Shown: positions 25,192-34,979 of the stretch, one piece after another
Numbering within the stretch: the first letter of the stretch is position 1
Layout of the letters: each line of letters begins with the position of its first letter
Origin: Oscillospiraceae bacterium
Lineage (GTDB): Bacteria; Bacillota; Clostridia; Oscillospirales; Acutalibacteraceae
DNA length: 64,000 nucleotides
Assembly: GCA_015065725.1 (NCBI GenBank)
Contig: SVPV01000003.1
Span: 1 to 64,000, forward strand
Direction of reading: 5' to 3'
Translations under genes and position numbers: made by a program
The notes under the pieces: model-generated
What the model was told of the DNA's origin: nothing
Database searches by the model: none
Seen by the model: the letters and a program-made list of their open reading frames with translations, nothing else

Positions 25192-26403
25192 ATGAACGCA
25201 TTAAACAAAAAGACTGTTGATGACATTAATGTAAAAGGTCAAAAAGTGCTTGTTCGTTGTGATTTCAACGTACCGCTTAAAAACGGCGTTATCACCGACG
25301 AAAACCGCATAATAGCTGCCCTTCCAACAATTAAAAAGCTTATTGCTGACGGCGGTATGGTTATTCTCTGCTCTCACCTTGGTAAGCCGAAGGGTGAACC
25401 TAAGCCTGAGCTTTCTTTAGCTCCTGTTGCAAAGCGTCTTTCTGAACTTTTAGGTAAAGAGGTTGTTTTTGCTGCTGATGATAATGTTGTTGGCGAAAAT
25501 GCAAAGGCTGCTGTTGCCGCTATGAAGGAAGGCGACGTTGTTTTACTTGAAAACACACGTTACCGTGCAGAAGAAACCAAGAATGGTGAAGCTTTCTCTG
25601 CTGAACTGGGTTCTTTAGCTGATATTTTTGTAAATGATGCTTTCGGTACTGCACACAGAGCACACTGCTCAACTGTTGGTGTTGTAGCACACGTTAAAGA
25701 AGCTGTTGCTGGTTATCTTATTGGAAAAGAGCTTAAGTATTTAGGTAACGCTGTTGAAGACCCTGCACGTCCCTTTGTTTGCATTTTAGGTGGTGCTAAG
25801 GTTGACAGTAAGCTTCCTGTTATTGAAAATCTACTTACTAAAGCTGATACTCTTATTATCGGTGGCGGTATGGCATACACATTCTTAGCTTCAAAAGGCT
25901 ACTCTGTTGGTAAGTCTTTAATTGACGAAACCAAGATTGATTATTGCCGTGATATGATGGCTAAGGCTGAAGAAAAAGGTGTTAAGATTCTTCTTCCTGT
26001 TGACTGTACAACTATCGCAGAATTCCCCAACCCCATCGATGCACCTGTTGATGTTTTAGTGGTTGATGCTGATAAGATTCCTGCTGATAGAGAGGGCGTT
26101 GATATCGGTACAAAAACTGCTGAAATTTATGCAAATGAAGTTAAGAACGCAAAAACTGTTGTTTGGAACGGTCCTATGGGCGTGTTTGAGAATCCAACAC
26201 TAGCAAAGGGTACTTTAGCTGTTGCAAAGAGTCTTGCCGAAACCGATGCTGTTACAGTAATCGGCGGCGGTGATTCTGCTGCTGCTGTTAACACAATGGG
26301 CTACGGTGATAAGATGACTCACATTTCTACCGGCGGCGGTGCTTCTCTTGAATTCCTTGAGGGTAAAGAGCTTCCTGGTATCGCAGCACTTAATGACAAG
26401 TAA
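25192..26403 (+). CDS. pgk: Phosphoglycerate kinase
   Basis: A 403-aa monomeric glycolytic kinase (1,3-bisphosphoglycerate to 3-phosphoglycerate, making ATP). RCDFNVPL near residue 22, CSHLGKPKG, and the nucleotide-binding GGGDSAAAV and [13 protein letters not shown] near the C-terminus are intact. AAAGGAAG lies upstream of the ATG. A short hairpin (26414-26420 with 26434-26440) separates it from tpiA and may attenuate read-through. Confidence 0.97.
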   Translation: MNALNKKTVDDINVKGQKVLVRCDFNVPLKNGVITDENRIIAALPTIKKLIADGGMVILCSHLGKPKGEPKPELSLAPVAKRLSELLGKEVVFAADDNVVGENAKAAVAAMKEGDVVLLENTRYRAEETKNGEAFSAELGSLADIFVNDAFGTAHRAHCSTVGVVAHVKEAVAGYLIGKELKYLGNAVEDPARPFVCILGGAKVDSKLPVIENLLTKADTLIIGGGMAYTFLASKGYSVGKSLIDETKIDYCRDMMAKAEEKGVKILLPVDCTTIAEFPNPIDAPVDVLVVDADKIPADREGVDIGTKTAEIYANEVKNAKTVVWNGPMGVFENPTLAKGTLAVAKSLAETDAVTVIGGGDSAAAVNTMGYGDKMTHISTGGGASLEFLEGKELPGIAALNDK

Positions 26404-26483
26404 TTAAATTTTAAGGGCAGTACCTTTTAGGCTCTGCCCTACCTTTCTGTTTAGTATAAAAATAATTTTAAGGAGTTTTTAAA

Positions 26484-27251
26484 ATGAATAAAGCCAAAAG
26501 AAACGCAGTTATCGCAGGTAACTGGAAAATGAACAAAACCCCAAGCGAGACTACTGCTCTAATTAACGAAATGAAGCCTTTGGTTGCAGGTGCTGATTGC
26601 AAGGTTGTACTTTGTGTGCCTTTTATTGATATTCCTTCTGCTGTTGCAGCAGCAGAAGGCTCTAACATTGAAATTGGTGCAGAAAATGTACACTTTAAGG
26701 CTAGCGGTGCATACACAGGCGAAATTTCTGCTGATATGCTTGTTGAATCTGGCGTTAAATACGTTGTAATCGGTCATAGTGAGCGTCGTCAGTATTTTGG
26801 TGAAACAGACCAAACTGTTAACCTTCGTACACTTGCTGCCGTTAATGCAGGTCTTACTGCAATAGTTTGTGTTGGTGAAACCCTTGAACAAAGAGAGCTT
26901 GGTTATACAGAAACTCTACTTAAATATCAAACAAAAATGGCTCTTACAAACGTTAGTGCTGAACAACTTAAGAACATTATTGTAGCTTACGAACCTGTTT
27001 GGGCTATCGGTACAGGCGTTACAGCTACAGCTGAGCAGGCTGATGAGGGTAACGGTTATGTACGTGCCGCTATTGCAGAGGTTTACGGTGCAGATGTTGC
27101 CGAAACCGTTACAATTCAGTACGGCGGTTCTATGAACGCTAAAAATGCTGATGAATTAGTTGCAAAGGTTAATGTAGACGGCGGTCTAATCGGCGGTGCT
27201 TCTTTAAAAGCAGAAGACTTCTCTGTAATAGTTAAAGCAGCTTCTAAATAG
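26484..27251 (+). CDS. tpiA: Triosephosphate isomerase
   Basis: A 255-aa TIM-barrel enzyme. It shows GNWKMNKT (catalytic Lys), IGHSERR (catalytic His) and YEPVWAIGTG (catalytic Glu followed by loop 6). AAGGAG precedes the ATG. It sits between pgk and gpmI in a glycolytic block; a weak GC-rich hairpin (GGGCG / CGCCC, 27279-27301) lies between it and gpmI. Confidence 0.97.
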   Translation: MNKAKRNAVIAGNWKMNKTPSETTALINEMKPLVAGADCKVVLCVPFIDIPSAVAAAEGSNIEIGAENVHFKASGAYTGEISADMLVESGVKYVVIGHSERRQYFGETDQTVNLRTLAAVNAGLTAIVCVGETLEQRELGYTETLLKYQTKMALTNVSAEQLKNIIVAYEPVWAIGTGVTATAEQADEGNGYVRAAIAEVYGADVAETVTIQYGGSMNAKNADELVAKVNVDGGLIGGASLKAEDFSVIVKAASK

Positions 27252-27325
27252 TTAGCATTTGCATATAATAAATCTATCGGGCGTGCCTATTTGGTTCGCC
27301 CATATATTTTGAATGGAGTAAATTT

Positions 27326-28840
27326 ATGAAAAAACCCGTTGTATTATGTATTATGGACGGTTTTGGCATACGCGACGTAAAGGAAGGTAATGCCATTGAA
27401 GCCGCAAACACACCAAATCTAACAAAGTTTTTTAATGAGAATCCTTTTACAACAATTGGTGCTTCGGGACTTGATGTTGGTCTTCCCGACGGTCAGATGG
27501 GTAACAGTGAGGTTGGTCATACTAATATCGGTGCCGGCCGCGTTGTTTACCAAATGCTTGTAAAAATTTCAAAATCCATTACCGATGGTGATTTTTTTGA
27601 TATCGCTGCACTTAAAAATGCAGTTGAAAACTGCAAGAAAAATGATTCAGCTTTACACTTTATCGGTCTTTTGTCTGATGGCGGTGTTCACAGCCATATT
27701 GAGCATTTGTATGGTCTTTTAGAATTAGCAAAGAGAAATAATCTTAAAAAAGTTTATGTTCATTGTCTCATGGACGGACGTGATGTTTCTACCACTTCAG
27801 GCGTTGGATTTATAAAAGACCTACAACAAAAAATGAAAGAAATTGGTGTCGGTGAAATCGCAACTATAGCAGGCAGATATTACGCTATGGACCGAGATTT
27901 TGCATGGGATAGAGTAGAAAAGGCTTATTCTGCATTTGTTTACGGCGAAGGCATACAAAACACCGACGCTGTGGATGCTATGGAAAAATCATATTCTGCA
28001 GGTGTTACCGATGAATTTATTGTTCCTACCGTTGTTAACAAATGCGGCGTAATTAAGGCAAACGATAGCGTGGTTTCCTTTAATTTCCGTCCCGACCGTG
28101 CAAGACAGTTTACACGTACCTTTGTTGACGAGGCTTTTGACGGTTTTGAGCGTAAAAACGGTTTCTTCCCATTAAACTATGTATGTATGACACAGTATGA
28201 TGAAACCATGCCTAATGTAGAAGTTGCTTTCCCTCCCGAAGAATTAAAAATGACTTTGGGTGAATATTTAGCTGCTAACAATATGACTCAGCTTCGAATT
28301 GCAGAAACACAGAAATATGCACACGTTACATTCTTCTTTAACGGTGGCGAGGAAAAGACCTTTGACGGTGAGGACAGAGTTTTAATTCAGTCTCCCGATG
28401 TTCCAACCTTTGATTTACAGCCTGAAATGAGTGCTTATCCTGTATGTGATGCTGTTTGTGATAAGATTAACAGTGGCAAATATGATGCAGTTATTCTCAA
28501 CTTTGCTAACTGCGATATGGTTGGTCATACAGGCGTATTTGAAGCAGCAGTAAAGGCAGTTGAGGCAGTTGACGAATGTGTCGGCAGAGTAGTAAATGCC
28601 ACAACCGATATGGGTGGTGCTGTAATTATCACTGCCGACCACGGTAATGCTGACTATATGTTTGACGAGGAAGGCAATCCCTTTACCCCTCACACCACAA
28701 ACCCTGTTCCCTTCTGTGTTGTAGGTTATCCCTGTAAATTACGCGAGGGCGGTAAGCTTGCCGATATCGCACCCTCAATGTTAAAAATTTTAGGTCTTAA
28801 CAAACCAGAAGAAATGAATGGCGAATCAATAATTTTATAA
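27326..28840 (+). CDS. gpmI: 2,3-bisphosphoglycerate-independent phosphoglycerate mutase
   Basis: A 504-aa alkaline-phosphatase superfamily enzyme that uses Mn2+ to convert 3- to 2-phosphoglycerate. The phosphorylated Ser lies in DGQMGNSEVGH, and metal ligands are seen in CIMDGFG at the N-terminus and TADHGNADYM near the C-terminus. GGAG precedes the ATG. It is the last gene of the unit; a strong bidirectional terminator follows. Confidence 0.97.
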   Translation: MKKPVVLCIMDGFGIRDVKEGNAIEAANTPNLTKFFNENPFTTIGASGLDVGLPDGQMGNSEVGHTNIGAGRVVYQMLVKISKSITDGDFFDIAALKNAVENCKKNDSALHFIGLLSDGGVHSHIEHLYGLLELAKRNNLKKVYVHCLMDGRDVSTTSGVGFIKDLQQKMKEIGVGEIATIAGRYYAMDRDFAWDRVEKAYSAFVYGEGIQNTDAVDAMEKSYSAGVTDEFIVPTVVNKCGVIKANDSVVSFNFRPDRARQFTRTFVDEAFDGFERKNGFFPLNYVCMTQYDETMPNVEVAFPPEELKMTLGEYLAANNMTQLRIAETQKYAHVTFFFNGGEEKTFDGEDRVLIQSPDVPTFDLQPEMSAYPVCDAVCDKINSGKYDAVILNFANCDMVGHTGVFEAAVKAVEAVDECVGRVVNATTDMGGAVIITADHGNADYMFDEEGNPFTPHTTNPVPFCVVGYPCKLREGGKLADIAPSMLKILGLNKPEEMNGESIIL

Positions 28841-28854
28841 TAAATCTATTAAAA

Positions 28855-28897
28855 AAAACACTCTTATAAGCTTAATTGCTTTTAAGAGTGTTTTTTT
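28855..28897. terminator. Bidirectional terminator between gpmI and tktC
   Basis: AACACTCTTATAAGC pairs with GCTTTTAAGAGTGTT around a short loop, with T-runs of seven or more on both strands. It ends gpmI on the plus strand and the long minus-strand operon after the transketolase genes. Confidence 0.9.
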
Positions 28898-28909
28898 CTT
28901 ATGTTATGA

Positions 28910-29857
28910 TTATTTCTTTAAGGAAATTGCTTTTTTTGCAAACTCTACAATATTTGCCGCACGAAGACCGAACTCGTCTAGCAAAGCATTTGCGGGGCCG
29001 GAATGACCGAACGTGTCGTTAACACCAAGCTTTAATACGGGTACAGGATAATTTTCCGATACAACGTCGGCAACTGCAGAACCTAAACCGCCGATAACAG
29101 AATGTTCCTCGGCTGTAACTATTGCACCTGTTTCCTTTGCGGCGTTAATCACAGCTTCATTATCAAGCGGCTTTATTGTAGCCATATTTATAATACGGGC
29201 GTTTACTCCCTCTGCCTTTAGTAAATCGTATGCGATAAGTGCTTCGTGAACTAAAAGACCGGTAGCAATAACAGTAACATCGCTTCCCTCTTTTAATGTA
29301 GCCGCTTTACCAACTGTAAAGCTGTAATCATCATCAAAAATTATCGGTACTGCAAGTCTACCAAAACGAAGATATACAGGTCCGTCAAGCTCTATAGCTG
29401 CCTCCACAGCCTTAATAGCCTCGGTTTCATCAGCAGGATTAATAATAGTCATACCAGGAATTGTACGCATAAGGGCAATATCTTCACAACACTGATGAGT
29501 AGCACCATCTTCTCCAACAGAAATACCAGCGTGTGTGGCACCGATAATTACATTTAAATGTGGGTAACCTATTGAGTTACGAACCTGCTCGAAAGCACGA
29601 CCTGCTGCAAACATAGCAAAAGAGCTTGCAAAAACTTTTTTGCCTGTAGCAGCAATACCTGCTGCAATACTTATCATATTTTGTTCTGCAATACCGCAGT
29701 CGTAAAATCTATCAGGAAATTCCTTTTTAAATTTGCCTGTTTGTGTAGCGGCGGCTAAATCGGCATCAAGCACTATAAAATCGTCACGCTCGTGACCTAA
29801 TTTTACTAAAGCCTTACCGTATGATGCTCTTGTGGCACTTTTAATTATATCAGCCAT
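28910..29857 (-). CDS. Transketolase, C-terminal subunit
   Basis: A 315-aa protein matching the pyrimidine-binding and C-terminal domains of transketolase. Visible segments are FYDCGIAEQNMISIAAGIA, VGEDGATHQCCEDIALMR and NPADETEAIKAVEAA. Together with the N-terminal subunit 14 nt upstream it forms a split transketolase, common in Clostridia, shuttling two-carbon units in the pentose phosphate pathway. AGGGGGA lies upstream of the ATG. It is the last gene of the miaB to tktC run. Confidence 0.94.
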   Translation of the reverse strand: MADIIKSATRASYGKALVKLGHERDDFIVLDADLAAATQTGKFKKEFPDRFYDCGIAEQNMISIAAGIAATGKKVFASSFAMFAAGRAFEQVRNSIGYPHLNVIIGATHAGISVGEDGATHQCCEDIALMRTIPGMTIINPADETEAIKAVEAAIELDGPVYLRFGRLAVPIIFDDDYSFTVGKAATLKEGSDVTVIATGLLVHEALIAYDLLKAEGVNARIINMATIKPLDNEAVINAAKETGAIVTAEEHSVIGGLGSAVADVVSENYPVPVLKLGVNDTFGHSGPANALLDEFGLRAANIVEFAKKAISLKK

Positions 29858-29871
29858 AAATATATCCCCCT

Positions 29872-30708
29872 TTAATCCAAAGCTTTAAGAGCGGTTGTTA
29901 ATTCAGCAATAGCCTGTTCGTATTGCTCGTCGTTAGGTGCGGCACCGTGCCAACTAACTTGATTTTCCATAAAGGATACGCCCTTACCTTTTGTGGTTTT
30001 TGCTATTATTGCAACAGGCTTATCGATTGTAGCAGCTTCCTTTAAAGCGGCTTCAATTTGGTCAAAATCGTGACCGTTAATAACTATTGTATGCCAATTA
30101 AATGCCTCAAACTTCTTATCAATAGGTACAGCAGAGTTAACCTCTTCAATAGTGCCGTCAATTTGTAGATTGTTATAATCAACAAAGGCGGTAAGATTTG
30201 AAAGTCCTTTATTAGCGGCAAACATCAATGCCTCCCAAACTTGACCTTCTTCAAGCTCTCCGTCGCCCAAAAGTGTATATACATTAAAATTATTGCCAAA
30301 ATGTTTAGCCGAAAGTGCCATACCTACAGCACAAGAAATACCCTGACCTAGCGAGCCGCTTGACATATCAACCCCTGGAATATTCTTCATATCGGGATGA
30401 CCTTGAAGACGTGAATCAATTTTACGTAGAGTTTTAAGCTCTGCTACGTCAAAATATCCCCTGTTAGCAAGTGTAGAATAAAGCACGGGGGCTGCATGAC
30501 CTTTTGAGAGTACAAATCTATCACGGTTTTCGGCTTTTGGATTTTTAGGGTCAATATTCATATGTGCAAAATATAAATAGGTCATTATATCAGCAGACGA
30601 AAGTGAGCCACCAGGATGACCTGATTTTCCGTTATACACACCGTCAATAATACCAATTCTTACTTTGCACGCAATTTTTTGCAATTCTTTCTTTGTTATT
30701 GAAGACAT
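29872..30708 (-). CDS. Transketolase, N-terminal (thiamine diphosphate-binding) subunit
   Basis: A 278-aa protein with the ThDP and Mg2+ site of transketolase: SGHPGGSLSSADIM, LSKGHAAPVLYSTLA, SGSLGQG and GDGELEEGQVWEA. The C-terminal half of a full-length enzyme is absent and supplied by the next gene. It begins after the HAD phosphatase gene (5-nt gap), with AAAGGTG upstream. Confidence 0.94.
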   Translation of the reverse strand: MSSITKKELQKIACKVRIGIIDGVYNGKSGHPGGSLSSADIMTYLYFAHMNIDPKNPKAENRDRFVLSKGHAAPVLYSTLANRGYFDVAELKTLRKIDSRLQGHPDMKNIPGVDMSSGSLGQGISCAVGMALSAKHFGNNFNVYTLLGDGELEEGQVWEALMFAANKGLSNLTAFVDYNNLQIDGTIEEVNSAVPIDKKFEAFNWHTIVINGHDFDQIEAALKEAATIDKPVAIIAKTTKGKGVSFMENQVSWHGAAPNDEQYEQAIAELTTALKALD

Positions 30709-30713
30709 TTTGT

Positions 30714-31547
30714 TTACGCACCTTTCCTAATTTTAATTAAATATTTAATAAACGCTGCAACCGCACCGTCTTTAGCTTTTAATGATACAAAATCAGCTTG
30801 TTGCTTTAACTCATCAGGTGCTTCCTCAACAAAAGCACCTATGCCGGCATTTTTAACCATTGGCAAATCATTATAATAATCACCAATAGCAAAGAAATTT
30901 TCTTTATCTATTGAATATTTATTCAGTAAAAAATCTATACCTACCGCTTTATTTATACCTCTTGGCACACATTCAATTAGAACTCTAAACTCGCCATTCA
31001 TAGTAACTGATGAATAAAACAAGTCAACTAAAGAATCAGCAAACAGTGTTTTTAAATGTTCCATAACCTCATTAACTGTGTTTGAATTATCTACTAAAAA
31101 TAATAACTTATTAATTTTATATGATGTTTCAAAATTTGGGTAATAACTGTAATTTTCGTACCTAGCGTGTTCAATTGCAAAATCATTGCTGTTAATAAGA
31201 TAAACCTTATCGTCAGCACAACCAAGAATACCAACGTCGGAATATTCCTCTGTCAGTTTTAAAGCTAATTCTATTGCATTATCAGGTAAAAAAGTTTGAT
31301 GCAAAACTTCTTTGCTTTTACAGTCGTAGATAAGTGCACCATTCATAAATATTGACGGTCCTATAAAATCAAGACCCTCGATAATTTTACGGCTACCAAC
31401 AAAGGTTCTACCCGTGCAAACGGCAAAAATTCCGCCTTCATTAATGAAATACTTAATTTGTTTTATGTTTTCTTCGGGTAACTTTTCACCAAAAATAAGT
31501 GTACCGTCAATATCTGAGGCTAAAAGACAGCCGTCAAACATACCCAT
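30714..31547 (-). CDS. Cof-type HAD-superfamily phosphatase
   Basis: A 277-aa protein with motif I SDIDGTLI (nucleophile Asp12, Asp14), motif II-like VCTGRTF, and the late motifs RGINKAVGIDFLL and FAIGDYYNDLPMVKNAG. A type IIB cap lies between them. Members dephosphorylate sugar phosphates or flavin precursors, and the substrate cannot be predicted. It is packed between rluD and the transketolase pair, so a sugar-phosphate role is possible but unproven. Confidence 0.88.
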   Translation of the reverse strand: MGMFDGCLLASDIDGTLIFGEKLPEENIKQIKYFINEGGIFAVCTGRTFVGSRKIIEGLDFIGPSIFMNGALIYDCKSKEVLHQTFLPDNAIELALKLTEEYSDVGILGCADDKVYLINSNDFAIEHARYENYSYYPNFETSYKINKLLFLVDNSNTVNEVMEHLKTLFADSLVDLFYSSVTMNGEFRVLIECVPRGINKAVGIDFLLNKYSIDKENFFAIGDYYNDLPMVKNAGIGAFVEEAPDELKQQADFVSLKAKDGAVAAFIKYLIKIRKGA

Positions 31548-31549
31548 TT

Positions 31550-32467
31550 TTACCTACAACCTTTCAAAAAATTAACAAAATACCTGGGGAGTTCACTTTC
31601 AAACTCCAAATATTCTTTTGTTGTTGGATGAACAAACCCAAGTTTTTTAGCATGTAAGCACTGCCCACCTAGTGAAGTAATTACCTTTTTAGGTCCATAC
31701 ACATCATCACCTGCAACAGGGTGACCGATATATGCTGTATGCACACGTATTTGATGAGTTCGCCCTGTTTCAAGTCGTAGCCTTAAATGCGTAAAACCGT
31801 TAAGACGCTCTAAAACACTATAGTGAGTAATGGCTTGTTTACTGTTTTTATCAGTAACAGCCATTTCCTTACGCTTTACGGGGTGCCTGCCTATAGGTGC
31901 ATCAATTATTCCGGAGTCGTTTTTTATGTTGCCGTAAACTACAGCTTCATACTCACGGGTAAAGGTGTGTTCGCTAATTTGTGATGCTAGACATTGATGT
32001 GCATTATCGTTTTTAGCCACCATTAAAAGACCGCTTGTATTCATATCAATACGGTGTACAATACCCGGTCGTAAAACGCCGTTTATACCCGAAAGAGAAT
32101 CACCGCAATGATACATAATTGCATTAACAAGTGTACCGCTATAGTGACCTGCGGCAGGATGTACGACCATACCCTTTGGTTTATTTACGACCAACAAATC
32201 ATTATCCTCATAAATAATGTCGAGAGGTATATTTTCGGGTAAAACCTCGTATTCCTCATTTTCGGGGATAGTAATTTCAACATTGTCACCATTATTTAAA
32301 CGGTAGTTTTTAGAAGCAGTCTTACCATTTACTAAAACACCGCCATCGTTAATTATTGTCGCCGCCCTAGAGCGTGATATATCAGCAAAATCTGCAACGT
32401 ATGTATCAAGCCTTACAGAATCAGTACCGTTATAAACAGAATTAACTTTTTCCATCTTCATAATCAT
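31550..32467 (-). CDS. RluA/RluD-family 23S rRNA pseudouridine synthase
   Basis: A 305-aa protein with an N-terminal S4 domain (about 15-75: RLDTYVADF, DGGVLVNGK). A catalytic domain follows, with the active Asp in VHRIDMNTSGLL and RLETGRTHQIRVH. RluD-type enzymes modify 23S rRNA helix 69 uridines; the exact target is inferred. It overlaps the end of lspA by 26 nt. Three in-frame ATGs (32467, 32461, 32455) are possible starts and no clear ribosome binding site decides between them. The lspA-rluD pair is common in Firmicutes. Confidence 0.92.
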   Translation of the reverse strand: MIMKMEKVNSVYNGTDSVRLDTYVADFADISRSRAATIINDGGVLVNGKTASKNYRLNNGDNVEITIPENEEYEVLPENIPLDIIYEDNDLLVVNKPKGMVVHPAAGHYSGTLVNAIMYHCGDSLSGINGVLRPGIVHRIDMNTSGLLMVAKNDNAHQCLASQISEHTFTREYEAVVYGNIKNDSGIIDAPIGRHPVKRKEMAVTDKNSKQAITHYSVLERLNGFTHLRLRLETGRTHQIRVHTAYIGHPVAGDDVYGPKKVITSLGGQCLHAKKLGFVHPTTKEYLEFESELPRYFVNFLKGCR

Positions 32468-32957
32468 TTTTATCGGTTATGTTTTTTGTTTTGTAGTCAT
32501 TCACTATATCAATTATAAAATACAAAATTAGTAATCCTGCACCGATTACAATACCGCAATCAGCAATATTAAAGACAGGAAAATCGGGCATAAATTCAAA
32601 ATGGAGAAAATCTACCACAAGACCGTCTCTGAAAATACGGTCAATCATATTACCAATTCCGCCAAACAATACAAGAATAATTGACCAAAAGAAAAGTTTG
32701 TTTTTAAGTCCATATTTTAAAAGCACAATTACGCACAAAACCATAATAAGTGCCGTAAAAGTAATAAGCAACCAAGTATGACCGCCTAAAATATTCCAAG
32801 CACCGCCATCGTTTTGTACGTAAATAAAATTGATAACGTGATTTATAAAATTTTTAGTTTCTAAAGGCTTGAATGTTGAAACAACTAAAGCCTTAGTGTA
32901 TTGGTCAAATCCTAAAAGGCAAAAACCAGAAATAATTGCCAATATATAAGAAATCAT
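32442..32957 (-). CDS. lspA: Lipoprotein signal peptidase
   Basis: A 171-aa membrane aspartyl protease that removes signal peptides from prolipoproteins. It has four hydrophobic segments and the catalytic aspartates in GGIGNMIDRIFRDGLVVDF and PVFNIADCGIVIG. AGGAGG precedes the ATG. A plausible client in this window is the LivK lipoprotein. It follows divIVA by 31 nt and overlaps rluD. Confidence 0.95.
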   Translation of the reverse strand: MISYILAIISGFCLLGFDQYTKALVVSTFKPLETKNFINHVINFIYVQNDGGAWNILGGHTWLLITFTALIMVLCVIVLLKYGLKNKLFFWSIILVLFGGIGNMIDRIFRDGLVVDFLHFEFMPDFPVFNIADCGIVIGAGLLILYFIIDIVNDYKTKNITDKNDYEDGKS

Positions 32958-32988
32958 TTTTGCCTCCTAAAATAATACAATTTAAAAA

Positions 32989-33741
32989 TTAAAAGTTATC
33001 ATCCGAAATATCAAATCCGGTTGAGTTGTCTGCATCATAGTCATTAGCATCTTCTTCAAGTTCCAAAGACGTTTCAGAAGTGTTTTTAGACTCGGTAACA
33101 ATTTCGGTCTCTACAGCTGGAATATTATTAAAATTAGTCGCTAAAACCTCAGCAACACGTGCAGGTTCCATAGCTGCAACATCGGGTAATTTTTGAAGAA
33201 TTTCAAGATGCTCTTTATATTTTTGGGTGACATCTGCTTTGAAAGCCGATATTTCAACCTTTAATCGATCAAACAACATTTGTTGACGGTTAACAGATGC
33301 TTCTGTCGCTCTTTCAATAGCTTCTAATTTTTTCTTTCCGTCTTCAAGCATGGCGTTAATTTCAGATTCAGCAACAGCTTTACGTTCACTAGCTTTTAGT
33401 TCAAAAGCGTTAGAAAGTTCCTTTTCACGAGCTGTAATAATTGAAATATTTGCTTCGGCATTATTAATTATTTCTTCACTCTTTGCCTTTGCCTCTTCAA
33501 CTATTTGGTCGGCAAGCTTTTGTGCACTTAACAGTACATTTTGTATACTGCTTTGAGTTTCTTTATAGCTATCAATCTGTGAATTAAGTTCATCTATTTT
33601 ATTAGAAAGTTCACGCATATTACGCTCATACTGTTCGTAATCATTTTCAACCTTATCAAGCAGAATATCTACTTCCTCCTGCTTATAACCACCGACAGAC
33701 TTTGAAAACTTAATATTTCTTATGTCGTTAGAGCTTAACAT
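32989..33741 (-). CDS. divIVA: DivIVA domain-containing protein
   Basis: A 250-aa protein. The N-terminal membrane-curvature domain reads NIKFSKSVGGYKQEEVDILLDKV, followed by a long coiled coil (about 30-195) rich in Glu, Lys and Ala heptads. The acidic tail (200-250) is low-complexity. DivIVA marks negatively curved membrane at septa and poles and recruits division or sporulation partners. AGGAGG lies upstream. Its position after sepF and ylmH matches the conserved firmicute division cluster. Confidence 0.92.
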   Translation of the reverse strand: MLSSNDIRNIKFSKSVGGYKQEEVDILLDKVENDYEQYERNMRELSNKIDELNSQIDSYKETQSSIQNVLLSAQKLADQIVEEAKAKSEEIINNAEANISIITAREKELSNAFELKASERKAVAESEINAMLEDGKKKLEAIERATEASVNRQQMLFDRLKVEISAFKADVTQKYKEHLEILQKLPDVAAMEPARVAEVLATNFNNIPAVETEIVTESKNTSETSLELEEDANDYDADNSTGFDISDDNF

Positions 33742-33753
33742 AAAAAAATCCTC

Positions 33754-34488
33754 CTACTTGTATTTGTTGTATTTTAAAATAATTCTTCCTTTTTTTGAAT
33801 GCTCGTCACTATCAACAATATAGAATTTGCCTTTTGTACGAACAGTTACAGAATCGCCGTTTAAAACGAGCTTTGTAGCCTTTTGTGTAGGCAGTGAATT
33901 TAGATAGACCTTTCCGTCTTCGATATACTCTAAAGCGGTATTTCTTGAAACACCGCAAATTGCACTTATTACACAGTCAAGCCGCATTGATGATACAGTG
34001 GTTACAGAAGAAATCAGTTCACTAACATTTGGTAATGGTTCACTAAAGCCAGTTTTTATTTGTACTCCTACCCTACCGATTTTTTCGATTTGTGTCAAAA
34101 TAAATTTGAGCACCGATGTTTTAACAAAAGCTACGGCACGACCGTTTTCAACCAAAATGTCACCTACAGATTCACGCGTGATACCAAGTGCCATAAGACT
34201 GCCCAAAAAATCCCTATGTGAAAGTTTATACGAACTGTTAAATTCGAATGTTATAGCTTTAATTGGAAAATCGGGCTTATCGCACCACTCGGGCATGCAA
34301 CAGAGCATTTTTCGTTCGGCGGCATCGAATCCGCCAAAACTTAAGAATTTAGCAGATGTACGTTTTAACATTTCCTCACAAACCGCCGCCTCACTCTCAG
34401 ATAAAAATCCTAGATAATGCGGCACGGAGGTTTTAAATGTTAAATCGTAAAGGTCCTGAACTCTAGCAGAAAGGAAATCATCTTTCAT
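33754..34488 (-). CDS. ylmH: YlmH-type S4-domain RNA-binding protein
   Basis: A 244-aa protein. The N-terminal region (FLSESEAAVCEEML, FGGFDAAERKMLCC) is typical of YlmH, the middle carries DFLGSLMALGITRESVGDILV, and the S4 domain occupies the C-terminus (RLDCVISAICGVSRNTALEYI). YlmH binds ribosomes or RNA and lies in the sepF-divIVA cluster of Gram-positives. Its start overlaps the sepF stop (TAATG). Confidence 0.92.
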   Translation of the reverse strand: MKDDFLSARVQDLYDLTFKTSVPHYLGFLSESEAAVCEEMLKRTSAKFLSFGGFDAAERKMLCCMPEWCDKPDFPIKAITFEFNSSYKLSHRDFLGSLMALGITRESVGDILVENGRAVAFVKTSVLKFILTQIEKIGRVGVQIKTGFSEPLPNVSELISSVTTVSSMRLDCVISAICGVSRNTALEYIEDGKVYLNSLPTQKATKLVLNGDSVTVRTKGKFYIVDSDEHSKKGRIILKYNKYK

Positions 34489-34958
34489 TAAAAGTACATT
34501 CTTCCGTCTTCAAAATCCTCAAGCATAAGTTCTCCCATAACGTCAACAGATGTGGGAACAATTATAAATGTGCTATTCGCTACCTTTCGCATATTTCCGT
34601 GATTTGCGTATGCTGCACCGCTTAAAAAGTCGATAATACGGCGGGAAACCTCGCGATTAGCAGCTTCAAGATTTAAAACAACAGTCTTTTTTTCATTTAA
34701 ATGGTCAGCAATAGCAGTTACATCTTCAAATCTATCGGGTTTTACAAGAACTACCTGCATTTGATTTTGAGAATAGCTAATTGTTTTTGACTTGCCGCCT
34801 TGGAATATTTTAGGAGTATTTTCCTTTTTAGCGTTATACGCTTCCTCCTCGTATGTTTTCTTTTTTGGAGCCTCTTCTTCGATTTCAACTATATCTTCAT
34901 CGAAATCGTCCTCCTCGGGTATTGTCATAATGTTTTTAATGTTGTCCCAAAGTCCCAT
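34488..34958 (-). CDS. sepF: Cell division protein SepF
   Basis: A 156-aa protein with an N-terminal amphipathic membrane anchor (MGLWDNIKNIM), an acidic linker (16-45) and the SepF fold (about 65-150) with VVLVKPDRFEDV, VLNLEAANREVSRRIIDFLSG and NSTFIIVP. SepF polymerises into rings and tethers FtsZ to the membrane. AAGGAG precedes the ATG. It follows yggS by 21 nt. Confidence 0.94.
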   Translation of the reverse strand: MGLWDNIKNIMTIPEEDDFDEDIVEIEEEAPKKKTYEEEAYNAKKENTPKIFQGGKSKTISYSQNQMQVVLVKPDRFEDVTAIADHLNEKKTVVLNLEAANREVSRRIIDFLSGAAYANHGNMRKVANSTFIIVPTSVDVMGELMLEDFEDGRMYF

Positions 34959-34979
34959 AATTTTCTCCTTTATAATAAT

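Noticed and set aside
26411..26445. Full terminator between pgk and tpiA
   Set aside because: The 7-bp stem lacks a proper T-run, and the glycolytic genes are likely co-transcribed; it is at most an attenuating hairpin.
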